Below are positions 1 to 7,626 of a stretch of 64,000 bases of DNA, piece after piece. The notes below the pieces were generated by a model. It had not been told where the DNA came from. It did not search any database and saw only the letters and a list, made by a program, of their open reading frames with translations. Numbering within the stretch: the first letter of the stretch is position 1; every line of letters starts with the position of its first letter. This DNA is from Massilia sp. 9I (GTDB lineage: Bacteria > Pseudomonadota > Gammaproteobacteria > Burkholderiales > Burkholderiaceae_D): the NCBI RefSeq assembly GCF_902506415.1, contig NZ_LR733275.1, positions 3,815,856-3,879,855 of the forward strand. Direction: 5' to 3'. Made by a program: the position numbers and the translations under genes.

Positions 1-506
1 GCTCGGTGCTAAAGGTCGAGAACTTCCGCTACCGTATCCTGGACGGCGAAGTGATCCGCATCGAGCGCCTGATCCCGTCCTTCACGGTGGTCAACCAGCA
101 CAATGACCTGAATTTCGCCCAGTTCGACTGGTCCGACGACCTGCGCGAATTCGTCGCGCGCGGCGTCGCGGCGCGCGAGGCGGCCAGCAGCATGGCGGAG
201 CTCAACATGGAATACGCCGCGCGCACGCCCCTGCAAGCCAAGGAGCAGGTCTTCGTCACCTGCATCCCCTGGCTCGCCTTTACCTCGATCCAGCATCCGA
301 GCGCCTCGCTGGCGCAGCCGGACATCCCGTCCTTCGCCTGGGGGAAGTACCGCGACCTGCCTGCCGGCCGGCTGGAGCTGCCGTTCTCGGTGCAGGCGCA
401 CCACGGCTTCGTCGACGGCTTCCACATCCACCAGCTGGCCGCTACCATCGCGGCCGAGCTGGAGACCATCATTTCGCCAGCGGTTTCACCACCTCGAGCA
501 GGCTGA
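1..506 (+). CDS. Chloramphenicol acetyltransferase-like protein, 5' end outside the window
   Basis: The reading frame is open from the first bases (codons begin at base 3), so the gene starts upstream; about 167 residues are visible of a family usually 210-220 long. The C-terminal part carries AHHGFVDGFHI, which matches the catalytic HHxxxDG motif of type A chloramphenicol acetyltransferases (trimeric, acetyl-CoA dependent, His as general base). The preceding stretch (FTVVNQHNDLNFAQFDW, then VTCIPWLAFTSIQHP) also fits the CAT fold. Whether it modifies chloramphenicol or another small hydroxylated substrate cannot be told. Its end overlaps the convergent hydrolase gene by 38 bases. The GTG at base 6 is not needed as a start. 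Confidence 0.8.
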   Translation, partial: SVLKVENFRYRILDGEVIRIERLIPSFTVVNQHNDLNFAQFDWSDDLREFVARGVAAREAASSMAELNMEYAARTPLQAKEQVFVTCIPWLAFTSIQHPSASLAQPDIPSFAWGKYRDLPAGRLELPFSVQAHHGFVDGFHIHQLAATIAAELETIISPAVSPPRAG

Positions 507-1551
507 CGAGAAGCTTGCCTGGTTCTTCCCACGGCACCATATGGGCCGAGCGCTCGAACCACACCATGCGCTTGTAAGGCGCGTCGACCTTGTCCATCCA
601 GTCCACCGTCGGCGCCGCCGGCGTGGTGTAGTCGTGGCGGCCCAGGAACATCACCACCGGGATCGGGAAGCGCTTCACCTTCGAGAAGTCCACCTCCAGG
701 AATTCCGGCAGCACCCGGCCCAGGGTCAGCACGCTGCCCTTGTCGATGTCCTGCACCTGGGCCGGCGTGTACTCGGGCGAGAGGAGCGGGCCGCGGAAGA
801 AGTAGCTGGAATCGCTGCGGAAGGCCGACAGGCCGCCGTAGTGCTGCGGCCACTTGCGCGCGATGATGATGCGCTCGCGTGTGATCGGCTGGTCGCCGGG
901 GTAGGGCGCGATCGAGGCCATCTCCTTGACCGCTTCTACGTTGTTCTCGCGTTTGGCGCGCTCGTAGGCGTACTCGAAGCTGATGCGCTCGTTCTCGCGC
1001 ACGCTCAGCACCTGGCCGATGCCAACGTAGGCGTAGAACAGGTCGGGGCGCTTCAGCGCAGCGCGCATGCCGACGATAGTGCCCCAGCTGTGACCCATCA
1101 GGATCAGCTTGCGCTTGCCGTAGCGCGCCTTCAGATGCTCGGCCACCTCGATCGCGTCGTCGACGTAGCGCTCGATGCGGATGGTGGGCGCCAGCTTGTC
1201 GGGATCGGTCTCGCCGTAGCTTTTGCCGGCGCCGCGCTGGTCCCAGTTCGCCACCGTGAAGTATTCCTCGATCGGACGCTGGAACTGCCACATAGTCGGG
1301 GTGACGGGCGAGGCCGGGCCGCCATGCACGAACAGGATCATCGGGTTGCCGCGGTCCTGGCCGCGCACGTTCAGCCACTGGTCGACGCCGCCGATGCGGG
1401 TCTTGTACGACTCCTGCACGCCGGTCGGGGCGCTGATGCGGCCCAGGTCTTCGATGATGGCGCGCGACTTCGCGTACGGGTCGGGGGCTTCCTGCGCCAG
1501 GGCGCAGGCGGATGCCAGCAGCGCGCCGATGAACAGCCATGCTTTCTTCAT
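469..1551 (-). CDS. Secreted alpha/beta hydrolase, proline iminopeptidase-like (S33 type)
   Basis: 360 residues from the ATG that begins MKKAWLFIG, a clear Sec signal peptide ending near ACALAQ, so the product is probably periplasmic. Family marks: oxyanion-hole HGGP at about 76-79, DQRGAGKS at about 104-111, nucleophile elbow GHSWG with Ser155, a late acid in FLGRHDYTTP and a terminal catalytic His in SAHMVPWEEP. HGGP plus DQRG plus GHSWG is the signature of prolyl aminopeptidase-like hydrolases, which cleave N-terminal proline or related amides, but substrates vary widely in this family. An in-frame upstream extension lacks a signal sequence and was not used. It overlaps the CAT-like gene tail to tail and is divergent from the S41-like gene. 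Confidence 0.82.
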   Translation of the reverse strand: MKKAWLFIGALLASACALAQEAPDPYAKSRAIIEDLGRISAPTGVQESYKTRIGGVDQWLNVRGQDRGNPMILFVHGGPASPVTPTMWQFQRPIEEYFTVANWDQRGAGKSYGETDPDKLAPTIRIERYVDDAIEVAEHLKARYGKRKLILMGHSWGTIVGMRAALKRPDLFYAYVGIGQVLSVRENERISFEYAYERAKRENNVEAVKEMASIAPYPGDQPITRERIIIARKWPQHYGGLSAFRSDSSYFFRGPLLSPEYTPAQVQDIDKGSVLTLGRVLPEFLEVDFSKVKRFPIPVVMFLGRHDYTTPAAPTVDWMDKVDAPYKRMVWFERSAHMVPWEEPGKLLVSLLEVVKPLAK

Positions 1552-1766
1552 GTGTGTGTCCTTTCCGGTTGATGGAAAGAGCATAGCCTTGCATCTGCAT
1601 GCGGCGCACCCGGCACGCGACGGACTGCACGATCGGTGGGGCGAACGGGAAGATCCGTCCGCCGTTCGTGCGTCCTGTCCCCGCCAATATGCAGGCTGTC
1701 GCACTCCCGGGGCGCTGCGCCACCGCGATGGCTAGCATGAACCCATCGACAAACTGGGGAGGCACC

Positions 1767-3389
1767 ATGTGGCGTTGGATCGCGGCTGCGGTATTCGTTA
1801 CCGGCAGCCTGCCCGCATTCGGGCAAACGGACAAGCTCACGCCGCAGCAGTGGCGCGAGGACCTGAAGGTGATGGCGGAGACGATGCCGGTGCGGCACCG
1901 CAACCTCTACCATACGATGACGCGCGAGCAGTTCCAGGCTGCGATCGCCGCGCTCGACGCGAAGCTGGACAGCTTGCCGCGCCACCAGGTCATCGTCGAG
2001 ATGGCGCGCATCGTGGGCATGGTGGAAGACGGCCACACCAATATCGCGCCGACGCGCGACCCGAAAATCGGCTTTCGCGCCTTCCCCATTGGTTTGTACT
2101 TTTTCGATGACGGCCTGTACGTGCGCACGGCGCACGAAGCGCACCGCGACCTGGTCGGCGCCAAGGTAATCGGCTTCGGCGACAGGACGGTGGCGCAGGC
2201 CTACGCGGCGGTGCGCCAAATCGTCGGCCGCGACAACGAGCAGAACGCGCTGTTCTTCGCACCGCACCTCCTGGCGATGCCGGAAGTGCTGCACGCCTTC
2301 GGCCTGTCGGACTCGCCCGACCGGGCGCGCCTCGTCATCGAACGCGATGGAAAACGCAGCACGGTCGAGCTGAGCAACCCGCAGCCGGCTACCATGATGC
2401 CGCCGGATACCGACACCAGCTTCATGCCGCGCCCCGGCTGGGTCGATGCGCGCGCCACGACGCCGCTGTGGCTCAAGGACGCCGACAGCAAGTTCCGCAT
2501 GGAGTACCTGGGCGCGTACAAGCTGCTCTACGTGCAGTTCAACCAGGTCGGCAACGAGAAAGAGGAGTCGCTGGCGCAGTTCGCGGCGCGCATCGGGCAG
2601 GCTGCGGCCAGCCAGCCGGTGGAGAAGATCGTGCTCGACCTGCGCCTGAACCGCGGCGGCAACGGCATGCTGGTGCCGCCCCTGATCGCAGCCCTGCTGC
2701 GCGCCACGCCGCCGGAAGCGAAGCGCCAACTGTTCGCCATCACGGGCCGCAGCACTTTCTCGGCGGCGCAGTTCCTGGTCAACGACCTGGAAAAATATAC
2801 CGAGGCGGTGCTGGTGGGCGAGCCCACCGGCGGCAAGGCGAATTCGCACGGCGACTCGCGCCGGATCACGCTGCCCAATAGCGGCATCACGGTGCGGGTC
2901 TCGACCATCTGGTGGCAGGAGGACGAGCGCGACCGCCGCCCCTGGAGCGCGCCCGCGGTGGCGGCGCCGCTCACTTTCGACGCCTACCGCCGCGGCGAGG
3001 ATCCGGCCCTGGCCGCCGTCCTGGCCTATCGTCCCGCGACACCGCTGGGAGACCTGTTGCTTCAGGCGCCGGCCACGCCGGACGGCCAGCGCAAGGCCTA
3101 TGCCGACTGGCGCGCGCAGCCGCGCAACCGCTATGCCGACGTGCAGATGGAGTTTTACCGCGCCGGCCACGCGCTGCTGGCGAAAGGCCAGCCGGCGGCG
3201 GCGCTGGCCGACTTCAGGCTGTGGGCCGAGGGCTACCCGGAGGCTTCCTACGCCTGGGACGGGATCGGGGCGGCGCAGCTGGCGCTGGGCGAGCGCGTGC
3301 AGGCGGAGGAAGCTTACCGCAAGGCGCTGGCGCTGGACCGCAGTTCGGCTTCGGCCCTGGCCGCGCTGGAAAAACTGAAGCAGAAATGA
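1767..3389 (+). CDS. S41-like (tail-specific) peptidase with C-terminal TPR segment
   Basis: 540 residues. The ATG at 1767 follows GGGGAGG at 1756-1762 and starts a signal peptide (WIAAAVFVTGSLPAFGQ). The core has the S41 pattern: KIVLDLRLNRGGNG, then GRSTFSAAQFLVNDLE with the predicted nucleophile Ser in TFSAAQ, then LVGEPTGGKAN. The last 100 residues (AGHALLAKGQPAAALADFRLW to ERVQAEEAYRKALAL) form about two TPR-like helical repeats, so protein binding is likely. S41 enzymes cut C-terminal ends of unfolded or periplasmic proteins; here the substrate is unknown. No PDZ domain was recognised, which sets it apart from classic Prc/CtpA. A hairpin follows the stop codon. Confidence 0.82.
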   Translation: MWRWIAAAVFVTGSLPAFGQTDKLTPQQWREDLKVMAETMPVRHRNLYHTMTREQFQAAIAALDAKLDSLPRHQVIVEMARIVGMVEDGHTNIAPTRDPKIGFRAFPIGLYFFDDGLYVRTAHEAHRDLVGAKVIGFGDRTVAQAYAAVRQIVGRDNEQNALFFAPHLLAMPEVLHAFGLSDSPDRARLVIERDGKRSTVELSNPQPATMMPPDTDTSFMPRPGWVDARATTPLWLKDADSKFRMEYLGAYKLLYVQFNQVGNEKEESLAQFAARIGQAAASQPVEKIVLDLRLNRGGNGMLVPPLIAALLRATPPEAKRQLFAITGRSTFSAAQFLVNDLEKYTEAVLVGEPTGGKANSHGDSRRITLPNSGITVRVSTIWWQEDERDRRPWSAPAVAAPLTFDAYRRGEDPALAAVLAYRPATPLGDLLLQAPATPDGQRKAYADWRAQPRNRYADVQMEFYRAGHALLAKGQPAAALADFRLWAEGYPEASYAWDGIGAAQLALGERVQAEEAYRKALALDRSSASALAALEKLKQK

Positions 3390-3410
3390 AAACGGCGCCC
3401 GAAGGCGCCG
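3387..3410 (-). terminator. Rho-independent terminator of the S46 peptidase gene
   Basis: On the minus strand a 7-bp stem CGGCGCC/GGCGCCG closes a TTCG tetraloop (3393-3410) and is followed by TTTTCATTT. It lies just past the stop codon of the minus-strand S46 gene and directly after the convergent S41-like gene. The U-tract is short, so strength is uncertain. Confidence 0.6.
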
Positions 3411-3432
3411 CAGGGGAACGCTAGCCGAAGGC

Positions 3433-5592
3433 TTATTGCACGTTCATTTCCTTGAGCAGGTTATCCGCCTTGTCCACGTGCTTCATGTTCCACAGGATGT
3501 AGCGCACGTCGACCTGGATGTCGCGGGTCATGGCCTTGTTGAAGTCCCAGTCCGAGATGATCGAGTCCAGGGTGCCGTCGAAGGCCAGGCCGATCAGCTC
3601 GGCCTTCGAGTTCAGCGCTGCCGAACCCGAGTTGCCGCCGGTGATGTCCAGGGTCGCCAGGTAGTTGACCGGCACGGTCTTCAGCTTCGGATCGACGTAC
3701 TTGCCGAAGTCCTTGGCCTGGATCGCGGCCAGCTGGGCTGCCGGCGCGTTGAACTCGCCCTCGCCGGTGTGCTTGGCCACCACGCCCTTGATGGTCGTGA
3801 ACGCGGTCCAGCCTTCGGTGCCGTCGGCGCCGACGTCACGGCCGGCGATCTTGCCGAAGGTGACGCGCAGGGTGCCGTTGGCGTCGGGGTAGACGGCCTG
3901 GCCCTTGCTGTTCATGTAGGCGATCTTGGCCTTCATGTAGTTGCCGTAGGCTTGCTGGATCTTGCCTGCCAGTTCCTCTTCCTTGGCTTCTTCTTTCAGG
4001 CCCGCGTCGTACATGGCGACGGCAGCGCGGATGAAGCTGTCGTGCGAGGCCTGGAATTCGGCCGGCGACTTCGTCAGCCAGGTCGCGCGCTCTTCCTTGT
4101 TGGCCAGCTTGGAACCGGCGTAGATGCGGTCCAGCGCGGCCTTCAGCTCGAGCTCGCTCATGCCGGCGCGGATGCCCAGCGCGGCGTCGAAGGCCGCGTC
4201 ATGCTCGGCAGCCGGCTGCGCGTTGTACTTGGTCAGGAAGTTCAGCACCAGCGCCTTGTCGACCTTTTCGTCGTAGGTGCGGTCCTGGCCTGCCACGATC
4301 GAGTTCCAGCGCGGCATGTCGCGTTCCTGGAAGCCGCTCTTGCGCTCGGCGTCCGGCTTGGTGCGCTCGTTGGCCAGGCGGTACAGCGAACGCGCCGAGG
4401 ACAGGAACTTCGGCTGGGCGTAGCCCAGGTAGAAGCCCTTCTTGGCGCTGGCGTCGCGCTCGGCGATCAGCTTCTCGGCCTGCTCGATGTCGGCGGCGTA
4501 CTGCGCCTTGCGCGCCGGGTTGGCGTTGACCCAGGCCTTCAGGGCCTTGTGCTCGGCCGTCTTACGCTGCAGGAAGTCGCTGTTCGCGTACGAGGTCAGC
4601 ATGCCCTTGCGGTTCTTGTAGTAGTTGTTGACGCTGGCGATCTGGCCGGCATACTTCAGCTTGGCGGCCGGGTCGTTCTTGGTCTCGCGTTCGATGATCG
4701 CCAGGGTCTCGCCGGAGGCGGCCACGAAGGCCGGGTAGTTCCAGTCGAAGGTCGAGGCGACTTCCGACGGCAGGCGGTGGCGGTTGGTGCGGCCCGGGTA
4801 GCCCAGCACCATGATGAAATCGCCTTCCTTCGAACCTTCGGTGGCGATCTTCAGGTGGTGCTTCGGCTGGTAAGGCACGTTGTCCTTCGAGAACTCGGCG
4901 GCCTTGCCGTCCTTGCTCACATAGGCGCGGTAGAAGCCGTAGTCGCCGGTGTGGCGCGGCCACATCCAGTTGTCGGTGTCGCCGCCGAACTTGCCGACGC
5001 CGGCCGGCGGGGCGTGCACCAGGCGCACGTCACGGATTTCGAGTTGCTTCAGGCGGTAGAACTCCAGGCCGCCGTAGTAGCTGGCCACGGTGCAGCGGTA
5101 GCCGGCATCCTTTTCGCATTCCGACACCAGCTTCTTCTGGTTCTTCTCGATGGCGTCGATGCGCGCCTTGCCGCTCAGCTTGGCGACGTCCGGGGTGATG
5201 ATCTGGCTGGTGACGTTCGCCACTTCCTCGGTCACGTAGACGCGGCTGCCCGGCGCGGCCGGCAGTTCCTCGGCGAAGTTCTTGGCCAGGAAACCGTTGG
5301 CCAGCAGGTCGCGTTCCGGCGTCGAGTTGACTGCCACGCTGTTGTACACGCAGTGGTGGTTGGTGATGACCAGGCCTTGCGGCGACACGAAGGAGGCCGA
5401 GCAACCGCCCAGGCTCACGATGGCGCCCATCGGGAATTCGGTCAGCTTGGTCAGGGTGGCCGGATCGAGCTTGAGGCCGGCGGCTTTCAGTTGCTTGGCT
5501 ACTTGTGGCAGCTGCTGCGGCATCCACATGCCTTCGTCCGCTTGTGCGGCGAAGCTGGTCAGGATGGCCAGCGAGAGGAGGGTCTTTTTCAT
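3433..5592 (-). CDS. S46 family dipeptidyl-peptidase, DPP7-type
   Basis: 719 residues with an N-terminal signal peptide (MKKTLLSLAILTSFAAQADE). The chymotrypsin-fold marks of family S46 are present: TNHHC around 78-81 with the catalytic His, and TGGNSGS with nucleophile Ser655. These periplasmic exopeptidases remove dipeptides from the N terminus of oligopeptides. The residue 18 after the nucleophile, which separates Asp/Glu-specific DPP11 (Arg673) from DPP7 (Gly673) in the Porphyromonas enzymes, is Gly here (FDG, residue 673), arguing for hydrophobic P1 preference. Length matches the family. With its neighbours it suggests a periplasmic peptide-scavenging group; no shared operon is evident. 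Confidence 0.93.
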   Translation of the reverse strand: MKKTLLSLAILTSFAAQADEGMWMPQQLPQVAKQLKAAGLKLDPATLTKLTEFPMGAIVSLGGCSASFVSPQGLVITNHHCVYNSVAVNSTPERDLLANGFLAKNFAEELPAAPGSRVYVTEEVANVTSQIITPDVAKLSGKARIDAIEKNQKKLVSECEKDAGYRCTVASYYGGLEFYRLKQLEIRDVRLVHAPPAGVGKFGGDTDNWMWPRHTGDYGFYRAYVSKDGKAAEFSKDNVPYQPKHHLKIATEGSKEGDFIMVLGYPGRTNRHRLPSEVASTFDWNYPAFVAASGETLAIIERETKNDPAAKLKYAGQIASVNNYYKNRKGMLTSYANSDFLQRKTAEHKALKAWVNANPARKAQYAADIEQAEKLIAERDASAKKGFYLGYAQPKFLSSARSLYRLANERTKPDAERKSGFQERDMPRWNSIVAGQDRTYDEKVDKALVLNFLTKYNAQPAAEHDAAFDAALGIRAGMSELELKAALDRIYAGSKLANKEERATWLTKSPAEFQASHDSFIRAAVAMYDAGLKEEAKEEELAGKIQQAYGNYMKAKIAYMNSKGQAVYPDANGTLRVTFGKIAGRDVGADGTEGWTAFTTIKGVVAKHTGEGEFNAPAAQLAAIQAKDFGKYVDPKLKTVPVNYLATLDITGGNSGSAALNSKAELIGLAFDGTLDSIISDWDFNKAMTRDIQVDVRYILWNMKHVDKADNLLKEMNVQ

Positions 5593-5722
5593 TCGCGTCT
5601 ATGAAGTTGGGATGGGAACACTCGGGCTCCGCGGAGCATCCGAGAGTATCCGTAATACGTATATGCATCGTCAACCACTATTTCGCGCCGACAAAGTGCT
5701 CCTTTTCCTCCAGGAATTATCT

Positions 5723-7000
5723 TTACAGCTGCTCGCCAACCAGCGAAGCCACGCTGGTGGTCACGCGCTGCCACCAGGGCCGCTCGCGGAACTCGGCGCG
5801 CGTCACCGTGTTCGAACGCTTCCAGTCGTCCTCGAAGATCGCGGTCTGCTGGCGCGCGAACTCGCGGTGCAGGACGTTCAGGTTGGCTTCGTCGTTGATG
5901 CTGAAGGAGCGGTTGTCGAAATTGGTCGAGCCGACCGACACCAGGAGCTCGTCGACGATCAGCGCCTTCACGTGGTACATCGTGGGCTGGTATTCCGCCA
6001 GCTTGACGCCGGCCGCCAGCAGCTCGCCCCAGCGCTCGCGCGAGGCGGCTTTCACGAGGTCGGAATCGATGAACTTGCCCGGCATCAGGATGCGCACGCG
6101 CACGCCGCGCTTGGCCGCTTCGATCAGGGTGCGGATGGTCAGGTCGTCCGGCACGAAGTAGGCCGCCGACAGGTCGATGGTCTTGCGCGCTGCGGTGATC
6201 GCCATCAGGTACATCAGGTGCATCGATTCGCTGCCGCCGGTAGGCGAGCTGGAGAACATCTGGGCCGGCATGTCGCCCACGGCTTGCAAGGCGGGGAAAT
6301 AATCCGGACCGTCGAGCACGGTGCCGGTGGCCTTCAGCCAGTTGTCGTTGAATACGGCCTGGATCTGGCCGACCACCGGACCCTGGATGCGGAAATGGGT
6401 GTCGCGCCAGTGATTCTCGTCCTGGGCGTTGCCGCGCCACTGGTCGGCGATGCCGACCCCGCCCGTGAAGCCGAGCTTGCCGTCGATGACCAGGAGCTTG
6501 CGGTGGGTGCGGTTGTTCAGGCGCGCCAGCTTCCACCACACCGGCTTGTGATAGCGCTGTACCAGCACGCCAGCCTTCTTCATCTCGTCGATCTGGGCCA
6601 GATCCATTTTCACGCTGCCCATGAAGTCGAGCATCACGTGCACCTTGACGCCGGCGCGGGCGCGCTCCATCAGGGCGTCGGCGAATTCCTTGCCGATCGA
6701 TTCGGACCAGTAGATATAGGTTTCAAACGTGATCGATTTCTCTGCCTTCCGGATCGCGTCCAGCATGGCGGGGAAGATCTGGTCGCCGTTGAGCAGCACG
6801 TCGACCTTGTTGCCTTCGAGGAGGGGCGGGCCGAGCAGGACGCCGAGCGAGCGGCGGAACTGCGGGTCATCCGTTTCGTACTGGCGCGCCAGGCGGGTCT
6901 CGATCTGCTTCTCGCCAGGCATGAAATTGAGCGCGAGAATGCCGCCGACCAGCGTGAGGGCGACCGTGATTAATATTGTCCAGAACAGTTTTGGGCGCAT
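5723..7000 (-). CDS. Phospholipase D family protein, cardiolipin synthase B-like
   Basis: 425 residues from the ATG at 7000. One N-terminal membrane segment (LFWTILITVALTLVGGILALNF) is followed by two complete HKD motifs: HRKLLVID with GGVGI, and HVKALIVD with GSTNFDNRS. The pair defines phosphatidyltransferases such as cardiolipin synthase, which join phosphatidyl groups on glycerophospholipids; the order and spacing fit ClsB/ClsC-like enzymes. No Shine-Dalgarno is visible. An in-frame TTG at 7027 would lie inside the terminator stem of the upstream gene, so the ATG was preferred. The start codon sits only 17 bases beyond that terminator's U-tract, which raises the question how this gene is transcribed. 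Confidence 0.88.
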   Translation of the reverse strand: MRPKLFWTILITVALTLVGGILALNFMPGEKQIETRLARQYETDDPQFRRSLGVLLGPPLLEGNKVDVLLNGDQIFPAMLDAIRKAEKSITFETYIYWSESIGKEFADALMERARAGVKVHVMLDFMGSVKMDLAQIDEMKKAGVLVQRYHKPVWWKLARLNNRTHRKLLVIDGKLGFTGGVGIADQWRGNAQDENHWRDTHFRIQGPVVGQIQAVFNDNWLKATGTVLDGPDYFPALQAVGDMPAQMFSSSPTGGSESMHLMYLMAITAARKTIDLSAAYFVPDDLTIRTLIEAAKRGVRVRILMPGKFIDSDLVKAASRERWGELLAAGVKLAEYQPTMYHVKALIVDELLVSVGSTNFDNRSFSINDEANLNVLHREFARQQTAIFEDDWKRSNTVTRAEFRERPWWQRVTTSVASLVGEQL

Positions 7001-7016
7001 GGCGAATCGCAGGCGT

Positions 7017-7047
7017 AAAAAAACCAACGCATAAAGCGTTGGTTTTT
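7017..7047 (-). terminator. Strong Rho-independent terminator or attenuator after the GlsB-like gene
   Basis: A 12-bp stem (7019-7030 with 7036-7047) and a 5-base loop are followed on the minus strand by seven U. It ends the GlsB-like gene, but the next minus-strand gene begins at 7000, so it may work as an intra-operon attenuator. Confidence 0.85.
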
Positions 7048-7069
7048 AGAAAGTGCATTCCACTCGCTA

Positions 7070-7339
7070 TTAGCGAACGCGGCCGCGACGCAGCAGGTTC
7101 ACGATAGCCAGCAGGATGACGGCGCCCAGGAACGAAACCAGCAGCGACGAAACGCTGAAGTCGTCCGAATTGATGGTGCCGGAGCCGAACAGCGGCGACA
7201 GGAGCCAGCCGCCCAGGAAGGCGCCGACAATACCAACCACGACATTGAGAATCATGCCTTGCTCTGCGTCGGTTTTCATGACCATGCTGGCCAGCCAGCC
7301 CAGAATACCACCGACAACGATCCAAATGATGAATAACAT
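7070..7339 (-). CDS. GlsB/YeaQ/YmgE family stress response membrane protein
   Basis: 89 residues, preceded by an ideal AAGGAGG five bases before the ATG. Three hydrophobic glycine-rich segments (FIIWIVVGGILGWLASMVM; ILNVVVGIVGAFLGGWLLSPLF; SLLVSFLGAVILLAIVNLL) and the central NVVVGIVGAFLGGWL motif are typical of transglycosylase-associated-protein / GlsB family proteins, small inner-membrane proteins often induced by general or envelope stress. Biochemical function is unknown in the family. Its neighbours (phospholipase D-like, glycine-zipper protein) support an envelope-stress setting. It is divergent from the glycine-zipper gene, and the shared intergenic region contains a long dyad. Confidence 0.9.
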   Translation of the reverse strand: MLFIIWIVVGGILGWLASMVMKTDAEQGMILNVVVGIVGAFLGGWLLSPLFGSGTINSDDFSVSSLLVSFLGAVILLAIVNLLRRGRVR

Positions 7340-7480
7340 GGTGTACCTCCTTCAAGTGTAAGAAAACATACCCCCAGGCCGATTAAATTGCCGTGGCCAT
7401 GGAGAAAAGTCTAGAGACCAGTCCCCTTCAGGTCGGTGCGGCAACGAACGTTAGACGGCGAATCTGCAAGCCTGTTCTGG

Positions 7481-7521
7481 CGCACCGTACGGATGAGTAA
7501 AAAGAAAATGGGTACGGTGCG
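7481..7521. promoter_or_regulatory. 10-bp inverted repeat between two divergent stress genes
   Basis: CGCACCGTAC (7481-7490) and GTACGGTGCG (7512-7521) are perfect inverted copies with a 21-base spacer. It lies in the 287-base region between the GlsB-like and glycine-zipper genes, about 105 bases before the latter's start. It may be a regulator site or an RNA hairpin; no U-tract follows, so it is not a simple terminator. Confidence 0.5.
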
Positions 7522-7626
7522 TCAGCGAACAGAAGAGGTCCCGTGTGGGGCATAAGGTTTCAACACTTGCAACACCGAATACCGTTTTGCAGTCACCAGT
7601 ACCTGAACCTTCTGAAAGGATTCGCC

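Noticed and set aside
3436..5604. A 722-codon plus-strand frame opposite the S46 peptidase
   Set aside because: No motif, His/Val/Arg-rich antisense composition; the minus-strand S46 gene accounts for the stretch.
7001..7027. TTG at 7027 as start of the phospholipase D-like gene
   Set aside because: It lies in the stem of the terminator and has no ribosome site; the ATG at 7000 gives a normal N terminus.
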